Source: Bugulina stolonifera (taxonomy: Eukaryota > Bryozoa > Gymnolaemata > Cheilostomatida > Bugulidae). Taken from it: a stretch of DNA of 64,000 nucleotides. The notes under the pieces were generated by a model. The model saw nothing but the letters and a program-made list of their open reading frames with translations. It was not told where the DNA came from and searched no databases. The DNA lies in the NCBI GenBank assembly GCA_935421135.1, contig OW285189.1:4299072-4363071 (forward strand). Reading direction: 5' to 3'. Both the position numbers and the translations under genes were made by a program. Shown here one piece after another: positions 47,701 to 62,700 of this stretch. Positions within the stretch are counted from its first letter, which is position 1. Every line of letters begins with the position of its first letter.

Positions 47701-50700
47701 GATCCATAGGCCAAAGTGATCAAAGGAAGACAATTTTATTAAAATTCATTCAATGAAATAGGTGTATAAGTTCAGCTGCTGTGTTACAGTTTGTCAGAGT
47801 GAATTGTCTCTCATGTATACCTAAGGTAACTGTTTAGCGAATCTAGTGGCTTACTGACCTAGGGCTTACTGTATACTGTGTGTCTCCACTCCTCACACAC
47901 TGTATCATCATTATTAGGGACAAGTAGGGTAAGGTGCCCTCTTTGTTTATCAATCTTATCAAATTGAAGACCTAAAAGGTCACATTCCTGCTTGGCATGG
48001 TGTGTATTATGTTATCTATTTGGAGTGTAAAGTCAACATTGAGATCTAGTGCACACACAGTGTGACGGTATGCTAGATATTTACTTGCTACTTACTTACT
48101 TTACTCTGTCCAGGCAGTTCTGTGTCCATCACAGCATACGTTGTACATTGATACGCATAGTGAATGTACTTTTAGACCACATTCGGCATACTATACAATA
48201 GCCTATATGCAGGCATATATACTAGGTACATTTAGTGGTTTTCCACGCTTCGTATTTTCCTTTGTATCTCCCAAATACGACAGGTCGGGGCAACAATTTT
48301 CAGATTAGACAAAAGTCTAATCTGAAAATTGTTGCCTCGACTCCTCTGCTTCCTCCACTCCTTTGAGTGCCTATACTAATCTGAGGACTATGTGCACAGC
48401 GAGATCTGAAAATGAGTGCCTGGGTCACAAATACGAAGCATGGAAAACTGGTAAATGTACATTATAGCTCATGGGGGCAAGAATACAACATAATTATATC
48501 AATGTACAGTGCAGAATATTTTAGTACTGTTTGACTGCTCCTACACAAACACATGTAACAGGTGAGGTTAGTACAGTGTTGGTGTGAAGTCTTGCCTATA
48601 TCAACACAGTATTGAGTAATCTACATTATGTAATTTGGTCTGGTATGAAATGACTCATCCCTAGATATCCACATAACCATGTGATGAAAGTACACTGCTA
48701 GTAGTTAGTACCATCAATCACTAGCAAGTCTATTTCTACTGACATACATGTATAGAATTAGAATAATATTATTATAATAGGTTATGGCTACTATTTCAGT
48801 GGTCATTTAGTAGTTTTGCTCTTCATACTGCTGTACCTATCGGGTTTTTCTCTTTGCAGCGTTTGACAGTGGTTGACATAATATGTAAAAAATGGGCAAT
48901 TGGCTAGTGGGGGGGGACAACTTCTCATTGTCTATCTGCATGTAGTAAGTAGGCCTATAGTTTGCAAAGTAGACCGATGAATACTGTAATTGTCTCTACT
49001 ATTACTACAGGTTACTCCTCTAACCAATGGGCATTCAGAGGGGGTCAAGGAGAAGTTTTGGCTGGTGCACAAGGGAGGTTACTCCTCATGTCAGCTTATC
49101 CAGCCTCCCACACCAGACGGTAGATGTAAGGTGAAGCTAGAGCAGGGCTCTCATATCCTGGAGGTAGACGAGAATGATCTTGAGAAAGTAAGTTAGAAGT
49201 TCAAGTGATACAGTCATTGCTATAGGCCTAGTAGGACTAGAAGGATGGTAGCATAGTACAGTGTAGTGTAGACATGTGTTGGTAATATAGTGCAGTGCAC
49301 TGTTATAATTAGTCAATGTGGTGGGCGAGCTAGTAAGCTGGTAGTCTGATATGCACTAGATGCAGGTACACAGACACTAGATGTAGGTACATAATGTGGA
49401 TAGACACTGTACAGTAAGAGTTAACTAGGCAGACCAACTACCTTCCCTCTCCCTTTGCACCTACTATTCTCCTCTCAGTATAAACTAGAATATTATTATT
49501 GTTATGAATGCTCTGACAACCATAAACTCATAAATTACTGATCTCTGTCCGCTCCAAACTGTTATCACACTATATGTTGTATCGCCAATTAGATTTCTAA
49601 TGTAGATATGGTCTGCACATACTACCATGGTACATAGGTTTTAAAGTCGTACCCTGTTATATATTGCACATGCACATGTAGTAAGCCTGTGATATGTTCG
49701 CTTCGCCTACATGCTTTTGTTCACTTTGGTTTAGAGGTATGACTATCAGTACAAGTGTAAGTTTGTGTGTAGAAAGTGTGATAGCCGTGGGTTAGGTAAC
49801 TCCACGTATGGTTAACTACGCACTGCCGTCACATATAACCTGAGTTATGGAGTTATGTTACACTTGTGCCGGTGTTTCCTAACTAACTCTGAGTGAATAC
49901 TATTCTAACGCTACATTCATATCATATACTCACACAGTCATACATTATATTGTAATGTGCATACATTATACAAGCATGTGATGTAATATATCTATAGTCT
50001 ACTGATTCTACACGCTGTAGTTGTATCATATACAGAGTAATACGTATATAACATATAATGCGTATATATTGTATGATACAACATTGCTGTAGGTGAACCC
50101 ATCTAAACTAGACCGATGTGAGGATTTGTCTTCCCTTGCCTATGTGAATGAGTCATCAATACTTCATGTGCTGAGGCAGCGGTACGGCAGCAGTCTACTT
50201 CACACAATGGCTGGCCCTAGTCTGCTAGTTGTCAACACAAACAGTACCCTTAATATATACTCTCATAAGGTGAGTGGGCCTATATGTCCGTGAAACTATC
50301 ACTATGATAGAAGACAACTCCAAGTGTATTATTATGTATTGAAATTTCTATCCACATAAGAAAAGTAACCCCTCCTTGAGTCGCCACCAATCGCAACTAT
50401 GTTTATATGTTGTATTACTTGTGATGTACATATACATGTACAGTATAGGTGTACAGTGTACGTATACAGTATAGGTGTAGTGAATAGTATGTGTATTAAT
50501 TAGCAGCATATCTTAGGTTAATGTATAATCAGCCAATGTATGCTGTGATAAACAAACACTGATATTATTAGAGTCTGTAGTCTTTGCATACATGAGTCAG
50601 TCAGCAAACAACAACAACCTGATAATTTATGTAAGTCTACATATCCCATACTCTCTCCCTGCAGGTAAATTTTTTGCTAGGAATTTCATATCGCAAGAAA

Positions 50701-53700
50701 ACTACCTAGGATAGTGCATTGTTGCATGTAGGCTAGTGTATACCTACCTACCTATACAGCTGTTATTCCTACCTGTGTAGCTTGTGTTCTTACAGGTCAT
50801 GGAGATGGTTAAGTCATGTAAGCCAGTGGAGTTACCTCCCCATGTATATAGTAAAGCAGAGACTGTGTACCAGGGTATGATCAGCTCCGGTAGAGATCAG
50901 TCAATACTGCTGTGTGGTAGGGGTGGCAGCGGCAAGACTAATAGCCTGAAGCACATGCTAGGGTACTATGCTCACTGCTATGGTGGGGCACATCACCTCT
51001 CAATAGGTAAATATTGTACATGTCCGTCTGTCTGTATGTCTGTCCGTCTGTCTGTTTGTCTGTCCATCCGTCTGAGAGGTTTGCTAATGTCTCTATCACC
51101 TATTCATCCAAATCATATCAAACAGATTTTCCTGGAAGTGAAGCTATACTGTGTGTATCACATATGTACTGTGCTGACAGTTTATCAAGTTAATGTTACA
51201 CCTCTGCTTGAGTTCTCCTTCTTCATATGAGTACTTCAGAAGTGTTGATCTACATGTAGATAGGTGTACATATATATTACAGAGAGTGTATTATACTGTA
51301 GTAATGTTTAATACAGTCATCTTGTCTATGATAGGACTATATGCATGTACACCACACAAGTACATATTATACTTCTCACTACTACTACTACATGTACTAC
51401 TGTACTGTTTAATATGAGATATCATAATTATATGGCTTAACTACCTATGTGTATGCGTATTGCTATAACAGTAGTAGTCGTATGACTGAGTTATCCTCTC
51501 CTGTATGTGGGAGCACAACTCCAACCAAACAGGTCACATGACTTGTGTGAGACTGCAGGCTGTGTGTGTTTAGGTAGTTCATAATGAGAGAATGACTCTT
51601 CATCACTCTGTATTAACATGCCGTGTCCATCATCCTCATACTAGTGTCGGAGAAATCACAGCATTTAATCTGTACTTGGTACAGAGTTATAAATGTATAT
51701 TTTTAGCTTATCTACATGATATAATGTAGTATTCCAGTGTACAATATTGTAATATGCTTGCATAATAGTATAATAGTACATGACTGTAAGTATAGAATAG
51801 GTCTTAGTACATGACTAAGTATGGAATAGGCTGTAAGTATAGAATTATCTTGTAGAGGAGAGGTTTACTGCAGCTCTGACTGTCATGGAATCACTGGGTA
51901 GCTGTTCTACTGTGGGTTGTAACAACGCTAGCCGATTTGTTCATAAAGTGACACTGGACTTTGACCACTACGGATGCATCGCCTCTACTTCATTTCAGGT
52001 AACATAGCTTAGATCTGGTATTGGTTCGCTATTGACACCATGATATGAGTCGGGTCTAAAGCAAGTTCTCACGCTCTTCAAGGAGAATTATTATCATTTC
52101 CATGGAAAGTCAGGTAAAATAGTGTGTTTACTTTATTTGTGCCCAAAACATTTATTTACAAGTTTTTACTATCCTCATTTTATAAAATATAGTAACTAAT
52201 TTATCGTCATTTGTACTTCATTCATGTTTCCCAAGCTTGCTGCAAACGCATTTAGTTATATTTAATGTCACAAGATCGAGCACAATCACACAACTATGCA
52301 AAGACGTATTTTACATAATAGCTGCATTCATTGCCCTCACTAACTAATTTGGTATCAGCTACCATCATCAAAAAGTAGAACATTTTGTTTTAATTTTATT
52401 TATTTTATAATCTTGTTCTTACAAAGAAAGAAACATAAATGTTACATTTTGCTGGCCAGCTGTGACAGGACAAGAACAATAAATAATATTCTTCTAAATA
52501 ATAGTTCTCTGGATCCGGGGTTCCCTCTTCCTCCCTCCGTTACTGTAGCATTTTTTTGTCATTTTCGCCTGCTTATCCAAGTACTTGTATCTGTTCGGAT
52601 CCAGGGCCGCCGCAGCAGCCCCTTCATCTCCTTCATTACACATACTATAGCTCTGTTTCAGCCAATGTGTATCACCTAACATAAAGAGTAATAGTGATAT
52701 TATGAATACTATTAATATAGTTGAAAGTTTTACAATATTATGGTTTACTGAAATTTTGACCCAGATTGAATTAGTTTTAGTTATTAGTTCAACTAGACAC
52801 GGCTTGTTTTAATTAATAAATTATTTGTTAATAATAATTACCTTGAGTTGCCCTTCATCGCTCTGTAGTGTGTTTTATTCTGGATATTCACCTACAGCTT
52901 CTCAAGGGTCTCTTTGGATCCAGGGCCGCCGCAGCAGCCCCTTCATCTCCTTCATTACATATATTATAGCTCAGTTTCCGCCAATGTGTATCACCTAGTG
53001 TAAAGAAGAATCGTGATATTAAGCATACTAGAAATAAAGTCTAAGGTATTTTTACACTTTGGTGTACAGAAACTTTGACCCAGATTGAATTAATTCTAGT
53101 TTGCTTTAAAAATACTTCAATCAACGAGTTCTGATTTAATTAATAAATTATTTGTTAATAATTATTACCTTGAGTTGCCCTCCATCGCTCTGTAGTGTGT
53201 GTTATTCTGGATATTCACCTACAGCTTCTCAAGGGTCTCTTTGGATCCAGGGCCGCCGCAGCAGCCCCTTCATCTCCTTCATTACACATATTATAGCCCA
53301 GTTTCCGCCAATGTGTAGTGCCTAGTGTAAGGAACAATCGTGATAATAAGTATACTAGAAATAAAGTTTTAGGTTCTACACTATGGTGTACGGAAACTTT
53401 GAATTGATTCTAGTTATTAGTTCAACTAGGCATGGATTGCTTTAAGAATACTTCAATCAACGAGTTCTGTTTTAATTAATAAATTATTTATTAATAATAA
53501 TTACCTTGAGTTGCCCTCCATTGCTCTGTAGTGTGTTTTATTCTGGGTATTCACCTACAGCTTCTCAAGGGTCTCTTTGGATCCAGGGCCGCCGCAGCAG
53601 CCCCTTCATCTCCTTCATTACACATAGTATAGCCCAGTTTCCGCCAATGTGTAGTGCCTAGTGTGAAGAGTAATAGTGATATTAGGTATACAGGAACTTT

Positions 53701-56700
53701 CAATTAAATTTAGTCATTGGTTCAACTAGACGTGGATTGCTTTGAAATTACTTCAATCGACGAGTTCCGATTTAATTAATAATTTATTTATTATAGTTGT
53801 AATTACCTTGATTTCTGCTCCATCGCTCTGTAGTGGTTTTCCTACCGCTAATGCGGAAGAATGATTGTGTTTAGTTCTGCACAGCTTTTTATTCAGTGCT
53901 CTGGCCAATCAGGGACAATCAGTCATTGTTCTGTCATCACCTCATCCACTTCTTATTGGCTGATTGCTACTAGACAAAAATATCTTTTTACTTTAAAAAG
54001 CATACCAACATAGAATGATATGATGGCTTCATTTTTAAAACGCTATGTAAATACTTAAGATTTTTTAGCAGTCGTATTTCATTGGACTAGTACAAAAGGA
54101 GCTCTTACTAACATAATTAATAATAATATATTTCTACCCAGCCAAAATTATACACCAAACTTGTTTTAACACTCAGCTTGGAAGTAACAATAGAGTTGTC
54201 TTCTCACTATGGTTAAAATATTAAAGTAGTAAGAAGCAGTTTGCAGATGTATGTTCTTCACATATAGGGAAATAAACCTATCTTATAAAATATTTGCAGA
54301 CTTATTTTTGAAAACATACAATGGCAAATATTAGTGCTGTTGTGAAATTAGTTGGATTTGTTCTCTCAATGAATTATTGAATTTTATGGATCAAAAGGAA
54401 AAACTCCGGAAAGGAAGATTTTTGAAATAGAAAATAGCAAAGAACGATTAAAACTTCGAAAGTTATAACTCTCAAACAGTTTTTGAATTCTGAGATGTAT
54501 TGTAATGGTTTCTGTGATTTGGTGCGGTCGTCCTTGGACGACTATCGACCCAGAAATGAAGTGCCTATGAGTGGTAATAGGACTTCGCATTACATGAAAG
54601 ATCGAGCGGTCTCAGTAGCCCAAAAACTACCAAAGACGACCCATCTGGTCCCAAGTCTGACCTTCAGACTATACGTTGAAAGAGAGTGATCCGACCTAGT
54701 AGGCGGTTCGCTAAGCGAATGACCTGACAAAAGGAAGTGAAAGTCTCTGTATCAAGTATAGATGTGTCTTTATTGAAAGCCAAGTGAAGACTGAGACAAT
54801 GAACAGTAAAACAGTGCCCTTTATATAGTATAAGGACTTCCGGCCAACGTGACGTCGGGAAAAGACGACGTGTGGTCGTCCGGAAGTTGCGCAACAAGAT
54901 GGCCGCCGGAAGCCCGACGGCCGACCCAAAATAGGTCGGGTTCTACAAAAGTTGCTTATAATGGTCCAATTCATGTACAAAATGAATATCAATGGATTCT
55001 GAGAGGTCGGGCCTCTGTACATGGGTACAAAAGGCATTAAAAGACTTATTTATAATCATTTAACTATATACAATAACATATAGTAAAGTACAAGCAGATA
55101 TATACAATTATGTGCACACAAGAATGAGTGTCAGATGTAAGATACGATTTGGCGTACCATTACAGTATTATACATGACGTTAAATAAGATTAACGCGCCC
55201 CCTTTAAGCATTTAGTGATTTTATTCAATACACCAGCAAATGATGTTGTAGAAAGTAGTAGTAGGCTCTAATAAAGTAGATAGCATAAAAATCTCAAATA
55301 AAATACGTCATAGTCTGTAGGGAAGTCTCTTATTATGAAAAGTCATGGACAAGTTCAAGAGAGCTGTTTGTTAGAATTTTGTTGTTTTGGTCAGAAACCT
55401 ATTTTGGCTCAAGAGACGATTCAATGTCTGCTAAGAATCAAATAACTAAAAAGTGGATGGGATTCATCGTGCGCACAATAAACAGGCTACATATATCTAC
55501 AAAACCTATACAAAGCCAAATACAGTATACATATGTAGATAATAGTGTAAACTCTGTTTATGTTTCTAGGCTTATCTACTGGAGAGGTCGAGGCTAGTGA
55601 GTGTGTCGAAGGAGGAATCCCCATTCAACATATTCCGTTACATGATTCATGGGGCGGATAACTCCACCAAACAGGAACTGCAAATACAATCCATTAAAAA
55701 CTCTGTTAGTAGCGTACACTATCATAATTATACATGTGTATATAGGCCTATAATACATATGCATGAATGATTTGAAGAGACTGATATATGAACTATATTG
55801 ACTGTGGTAGACTTATATTAATATGGTCCAATATACAGATGCAGGTCGTTTCAAGTCTTCCGTAGCCTTATTTAGTAGTAGCAGCAGTTCTAAACTATGG
55901 TTAGCCTGTCGTTTATGGTGGGGGTTGAAATTCACCCACAAATATTGATAATGTCTTGAATGATGCATATCTTCATATATCGTAGGCTGTGGACTCGGAA
56001 ACTGCTGTGGAAGGATGGACTAAACTAAACCATTCCCTTAAGCTGCTCTCTGTCACAGCAGACGAAACTAAGGCTATACAGCAGATAGTAGCTGCCATAA
56101 TACATCTCCGAAATGCAGGGGCAGTCAGAGGTGAGTTATCTTCTCCTGTGTGCAGCTAGACCCATGATTATATTATAATAGGAATCATTACACTTGCCCT
56201 ACCTGGCATCTCATTTTGTAGCTTCATACAACCGCCATCAGCCATCATCACGGTGCAAGGTTTAAGTAATGGTTATGATGAACCTATGTTTCATGTCGGT
56301 ATTGTTAATACTCTGAGTATGTGCTCCCCTCCCCTTACTGTGTGACTTTGTATTACTAGGTGCTAACTCTAAGGTGTACTTTGCTGACCCTGCGAGTGCA
56401 CAGACTGCTGCCAGCCTACTAGGAGTCAGTATGGAAGAACTGAGTAGACATATATTCATCAGTGTACAGTCTAACACTGGTAGTCACTCCTCACTCAGGT
56501 ATGTACTACTTACTACTCACTCAGGTATGTACTACTTACTCATTTCATTTACACGACATATGCAATGTCTCGGTGATTTTAGAATTATAGGAAGTGAGAT
56601 ATGTTACGCATTAATATTTGTGATGTCATATCCTACAGGTCGGCTGCTGATGATGGTATTTCGGCAGGATTAGAAGCTTTGGAAGGTTTTGTTACAGGTC

Positions 56701-59700
56701 TATATACAGAGCTCTTCAGTGCTGTGCAGTCCTTAGTAAACAGGTGTGTAGGTCTTGTATTCAAATAATCACGTCAAATACCCTTTCCAAATATTATTAG
56801 CACTACTCAGTTGCCGAGTATGTGCTCACTGTTATTTGATTCCTGCTATTAGGCCACCAATATTTCCTGTATCTATTCTATTGTATGTAGATAATAACAG
56901 ACTAGTGTTCATTCAATACACTCTACCTGTGTATTGAGGTAATGTTTATGTTATAGGAATATTATTTGGAGTAGCTTTCTCCACGTCATGCGTATTATGG
57001 TCATATGATAATAATATACTGTATATGTTATACAGGTCACTCTCATCAGTTACACGTAACTGTACGTCTATAACTCTACTAGACATACCTGGTCTGAAGG
57101 AGTCTTCCTCCAGATCTGCTGGTTTTGATGATCTCTGCTTTAATTATATCAACGAGAGAGTACAACTCCTATTCCATGAGAAGGTGTTTACAGAGTGTAA
57201 GGAGAGGTATATGCAGGTAGGCAGGTAAAATACTGTATACATGTAGGTATTGTGCAGGTATATAACCTATACCTGGTCTCCCCATCATTACTGCCTTACT
57301 ATAAGCTATTAGACATGGTTGGTATAGTAAAGGTGAGTTGAAGCTTGTCATGGAATGGTATTATATCTGCTGAACTTAGTATTTACAGAAATCCCAAAGC
57401 AGCTTAATTTATATACTACATGTATTTGACTACGATTATGTATAATATTTATGCTCTATCTGCCACCCTAGCATACAAGTACATAGTATAGTGTAGTTGT
57501 CTCCCCTGGATGTTGATGTACTGTTTAGTATGAAATGTAACATATATGATTATACAAACAGGAGAATATTGAGGTGGAACTGGATGAACAGACTGACCAC
57601 CCAGAGGCTATGGTCAACCTACTGGACAAAGTGCCCAGTCAGCAGTACATGGTGAGTTACTATTCGTAGTTATAGCCTGTGATTCACTGTCCGTCAATCA
57701 ATTATAATAAGGAAAGGTACAGACCTCATACAAGCTTTGATAGATCTGAGGAATTGTCTCTTTATCCAGTGCACAGGTATACTCACTGACTGCAATATAT
57801 ACTAGACTTTCATGACCCCTTCAATCGGCGTAGGCCTCAAATGACAGCTGCAAGATGGCTACTCGATACTTTGTTCCAAACGATCCGTAGCTCAATTGAC
57901 AAACTCAAGTTTCTGGCAATAATTTAGGGTTTTGTGTCTCAGTTAGCTGGTGTGTTTATGACACATGTATGCTTTGAGAGTTGGCCAGAAATAATAGGCC
58001 CCTTTAGCTATTTAGTCTATTTGGTGTTAGTAGTGTGTGGATAGAGTTAACATGTAGTAGTAGTTGCCATTACATCTAGTGTACTACAGGTTATATTATA
58101 CCCCACCTCCCACCAGAAGTGCACCCCATTCCGTGCTACAGTTGGTATATCTATGTGTTGTAGTTACAAGGTACGGGAAGTGGTAATAGTAAGGTGGACC
58201 TGAGTCTACTGGGTAGAGATGAGGATGTGGATCTAGGGCTACTCTGTATGCTAGACCAGATGACCCTCACACCCAACTCCACCGAGCAGCAGTTTGTGGA
58301 CAAACTTTACCAGGTTCACGGGAGCACAGTTCAACGTTGTAAGTATGTGTGGGACACGACTCCAGTGTTTATCTACTTGTATCCACCCACCTAAATCTCC
58401 ACACCTAAATCTCCTCACCTAAATCCCCTCACCTAAATCCCCTCACCTAAATCGCCTCACCTAAATCTCCTCACCTAAATCGCCACACCTGTTTACACCT
58501 ATCCCTACTCATGTATGTACCCTACCTGTATTCACCCACCTCTGTTCACACACCTGTATATGTCCACCTTTATCCACTTCTTCTACCTGTGACTATTAAT
58601 AGACCTAATGACCAGAGACTAGCATCTTCACTCTTAGGGGGCAGATTATTCATTCTCGACCCAATCATACACTGCCACATCATCAGCTTGCATACTACTG
58701 CGTGTTCATGTATTACATTGATACTCATTTACAGCTCCCTTGACATCTAAAGGTATGTGCTCACTAGGTTATGACATCATCAGTTACTCTTGTTGCGTCT
58801 ATGTCCCATATTAATGTCCACTCCCTCTTGCTGTCCACTTTCTCTCTTGCTGTCCAGTCTACTGATTACTGTCCACTCATGTCTTGCTGTCCAGTTTACT
58901 GATTGACGTCTAGTTCATCTTGTGATATGACTTGAGCTAATTGTTAAGTCTCGATCACATCGTCCCCTCTACTCTACTGAAGATATTTTAGGGTCTGTAT
59001 TTTCTCATGTAATATGGAGCTGTTGACAGCTTAGATGCTAGTTTGGCATTGTAGTATACTATGATAGTGCACTGCTGGAAGGTTGTCAGCAAGATACACC
59101 TGTTTGGTGTGGCAGGGGAGACCAGAGGCTAAGTAACTAGAGTACTAAGTCTACCGTAGCCATTCTTACTACTATTCTCTATCATTTTCATGATATCATG
59201 GCTTTGTGTTCCTCTCTGTCAGTATGTGTAGTTATCTACTCCTGTCTTATATACTGTTACGGGCAAATGACTCCAACTATCATGTGATTATCTCTATGTA
59301 CATGTACTCTCAAAGCTCATCTATTTTGTAATTGTTATTAGTTTTACCATTGCAGTAGCCTAATTGATTTACATATGACCTTGAGAGGTGGTCCACATGC
59401 CTGCAGTATATGAATGTACTAGTCATTTACACAGTTGTACATTCCACAGTATTTAACTGAATCTTACTCACTTATTATACAAATAATAATTCTCGTAATA
59501 CTCTAGTCAAAGATGAAGGACGATGAACACAGACTGAATATTCCATCCCTCTGGATATTTTGTTTCGATTCTTTAGAAAACTGTGGTCCATAAACTGTTT
59601 TTCAGGTGAAAGACTGCTGACCCAAGACCCGTCCCAACCCACTAAGTTCACTGTGAACCACTGCTATGGTACTGCTCCAGTGACCTATGAGTCAGCAGGG

Positions 59701-62700
59701 TGGATGAAGGCCTGCAGGAGACATCCGAGTACAGAACAAGCCATTAAATTGCTGCAGTCATGTCAGCGGTGTGTATATTACCTACATTATGTATATGCTT
59801 AGTTACTGTGCACATGTACATGTATGTATATGTGGTCAGGTACACTATGTACATGTACATGTATGTGAGCTGAGGTATTGTATACTTTCAGAACACTGAT
59901 AATGAGCTATTGTTGTACTGTAGGCCCAACTTACTATAATATTTCAAATAACTAACATTGAAACTCCAAGCTCACAATAGTTCTTACATCAAAATAGTAT
60001 GGTTGTGTTAGAGTTAGCTCACGTTATACATGCCATGTATAATAATATTATTATATTAATATATAATTATTCTAGTGCTTCTCTGGCCAGTATGTTCAAC
60101 TCAATGACTGGATCAATGACTAGCTCTCTAACAAGTAGTACTAGTAGTACACTACACAGAAATAACAGTGCGAGACGTCAGATAGCCAGCCATGCTGGCC
60201 TCAGGCGTAGATCTCATGCTATGACCTTAAAATATCAAATGGTGAGTACGTATACCTGCTGTGTGTTTTGTTAGATAGTATATTATATAGTGTACTAATG
60301 CATGTAGAATGGACTGCATGTATGTTCATGCATGTGTGCTATGCATATTACAGGACAGTTTGCTAGAAATGGTGTCCAAAACTTCAGTACATTTCATCAT
60401 CCATTTACTGCCCAGTCTCCACCACCAGCTGAGTAATGGTACGGGTGGGCCTGTTAGCCCCCCTTCAAATGATATGGTGCTGGATGTCCCTTCTATTAGA
60501 CTTCAGTTAAGGGGGGTGCAACTCCTGCCTGCCATCAGGTTCCATAGACAAGGTAGGATTGGGTATGATATGTTTATACATGCACATGCAGATCATATGT
60601 GCGCAATGTCTTTTGATTAAATGCGGTGACACAGCTTTGTCAATTGCATGTGATTAGGAAGTTATTTCTAGCCTTGGTTATGGTCAGGTCTATTTCTTAG
60701 AACCGTCTTTACATGTAAATATATGCGTATATTAATGGAGGGCCATATGTACGCAATGATTATTAAAACTATGATAACAAAACTGTTTCCCAAGATGAGG
60801 TGATGATATTGGTTTGGTGGATAATGGCCCACACTCACCTCACCTGGAGTTATCTTCTACTATGTTATATACATATTTGGAGTTATCTTCTACCGTATTA
60901 GATACACGTTTGTGGAGTTATCCTCTACTGTGTTCGATACACACATGGAGTTATCCTCTACTGTATTAGATACATGTGCATGTAGGGTATCCTGAACATC
61001 TGACATTCAGTGAGTTTATCAGCCGCTATTCCCTGCTGACTGGGGAGAATGCTGCCTACTCTGTTCCTCTCATGGACCAGAAGGCTGTCGTGGAGGAAAT
61101 GTTAACAGCTATTGGCGTTGATAAGAGCCAGTACAGGATTGGTTTAAGTCAAGTAAGTGTAGCCAATCACTGATAGTATTAACTGGCTTCATTCCAGTGA
61201 GTTTTGCCATGTCTTTGGTACATCCCAGATATGTTCACGTAGGTCAAGGGAAATGGTGTATATGTAGGTCAAGGGAAATGGTGGATATGTAGGTCAAGGG
61301 AAATGGTGGATATGTAGGTCAAGGGAAATGGTGGATATGTAGGTCAAGGGAAATGGTGGATATGTACATGTGGAAGCTCATTGTATGCTAATATGAAAAG
61401 TGACAGTGGATACCTAACTTCCTGCCTAACATATACATGCACATTGTGAACACGCAGGTTTTCCTACGACCAGATGCTCTGGTAAATCTCAACCATCAGA
61501 GAGAGATTAGAAGATCGTTGCACGCTGTCATTATACAGAAACACATTAGAAGGTATCTGGCACAGAAATCGCTCACTAAACTCAAGGTAGGCGGAGCTAG
61601 TTTACTATCAAGTGGGTGTGGCCTAAGTCATAATTAGTAGTGAATGAGGCTATCCTGGGTTTGTAATAACACATAACTTGTGTGAACCATAGCCTCTGGT
61701 CTACTAGTTTTATAGTCCATAATGCAGTGACTCTTATACACCCACCCAAAGCGTATTTTATATATACTACAGCTAAAGCATGAAGCTATGAAGTGTATAC
61801 AGAAGAACATGCGGATATACCGTAAGCTGAAGGACTGGCCGTGGTGGAAACTGTATACTAAGATTAAACCTGTGGTTAACGTGCAGAAGACAGAGGAAAC
61901 TCTCAAGGTTAAGGAGGTAATAAACTGATGTCTATTATGAGTACACGTGCAGGTAGTCAGTGCTACGTCATCACCTGTAATATATGTACATGTATGTGTA
62001 AGTATATGTACATGTATGTGTAAGTGTATCCGTATGTATATATATGTGTAAGTGTATCCGTATGTACATGTATGTGTAAGTATATGTATATGTATGTGTA
62101 AGTATATGTACATATATGTGTAAGTGTATCCGTATGTATATGTATATGTATGTGTAAGTATATGTATATGTATATGTATGTGTAAGTATATGTATATGTA
62201 TGTGTAAGTATATGTACATATATGTGTAAGTATATGTACATGTATGTGTAAGTATATGTATATGTATGTGTAAGTATATGTACATATATGTGTAAGTATA
62301 TGTACATGTATGTGTAAGTATATGTATATGTATGTGTAAGTATATGTACATATATGTGTAAGTATATGTACATATATGTGTAAGTATATGTACATGTATG
62401 TGTAAGTATATGTACATGTATGTGTAAGTGTATCCGTATGTATATATATGTGTAATATATGTACATGTATGTGTAAGTATATGTATATGTATGTGTAAGT
62501 ATATGTACATATATGTGTAAGTATATGTACATGTATGTGTAAGTATATGTACATATATGTGTAAGTGTATCCGTATGTATATGTATGTGTAAGTATATGT
62601 ATATTATGTATGTGTAAGTATATGTATATGTATGTGTAAGTATATGTATATTATGTATGTGTAAGTATATGTATATGTATGTGTAAGTGTATGTACATAT

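Larger units (their letters stand above)
52185..55840 (+). repeat. Duplicated block in MYO18 intron 5, copy 2
   Basis: Partner of 35400-39385. Holds four core units, the CCAAT region, a 600-bp conserved spacer, an LTR in the opposite orientation to that of copy 1, and exon 6. Being within the intact gene, this is presumably the source copy. Confidence 0.9.

Noticed and set aside
59511..59560. Alternative myosin exon after the TCTAG at about 59510
   Set aside because: In the phase needed after exon 12 it reads into a TGA within seven codons; the route through 58735-58752 to 59606 keeps the frame.
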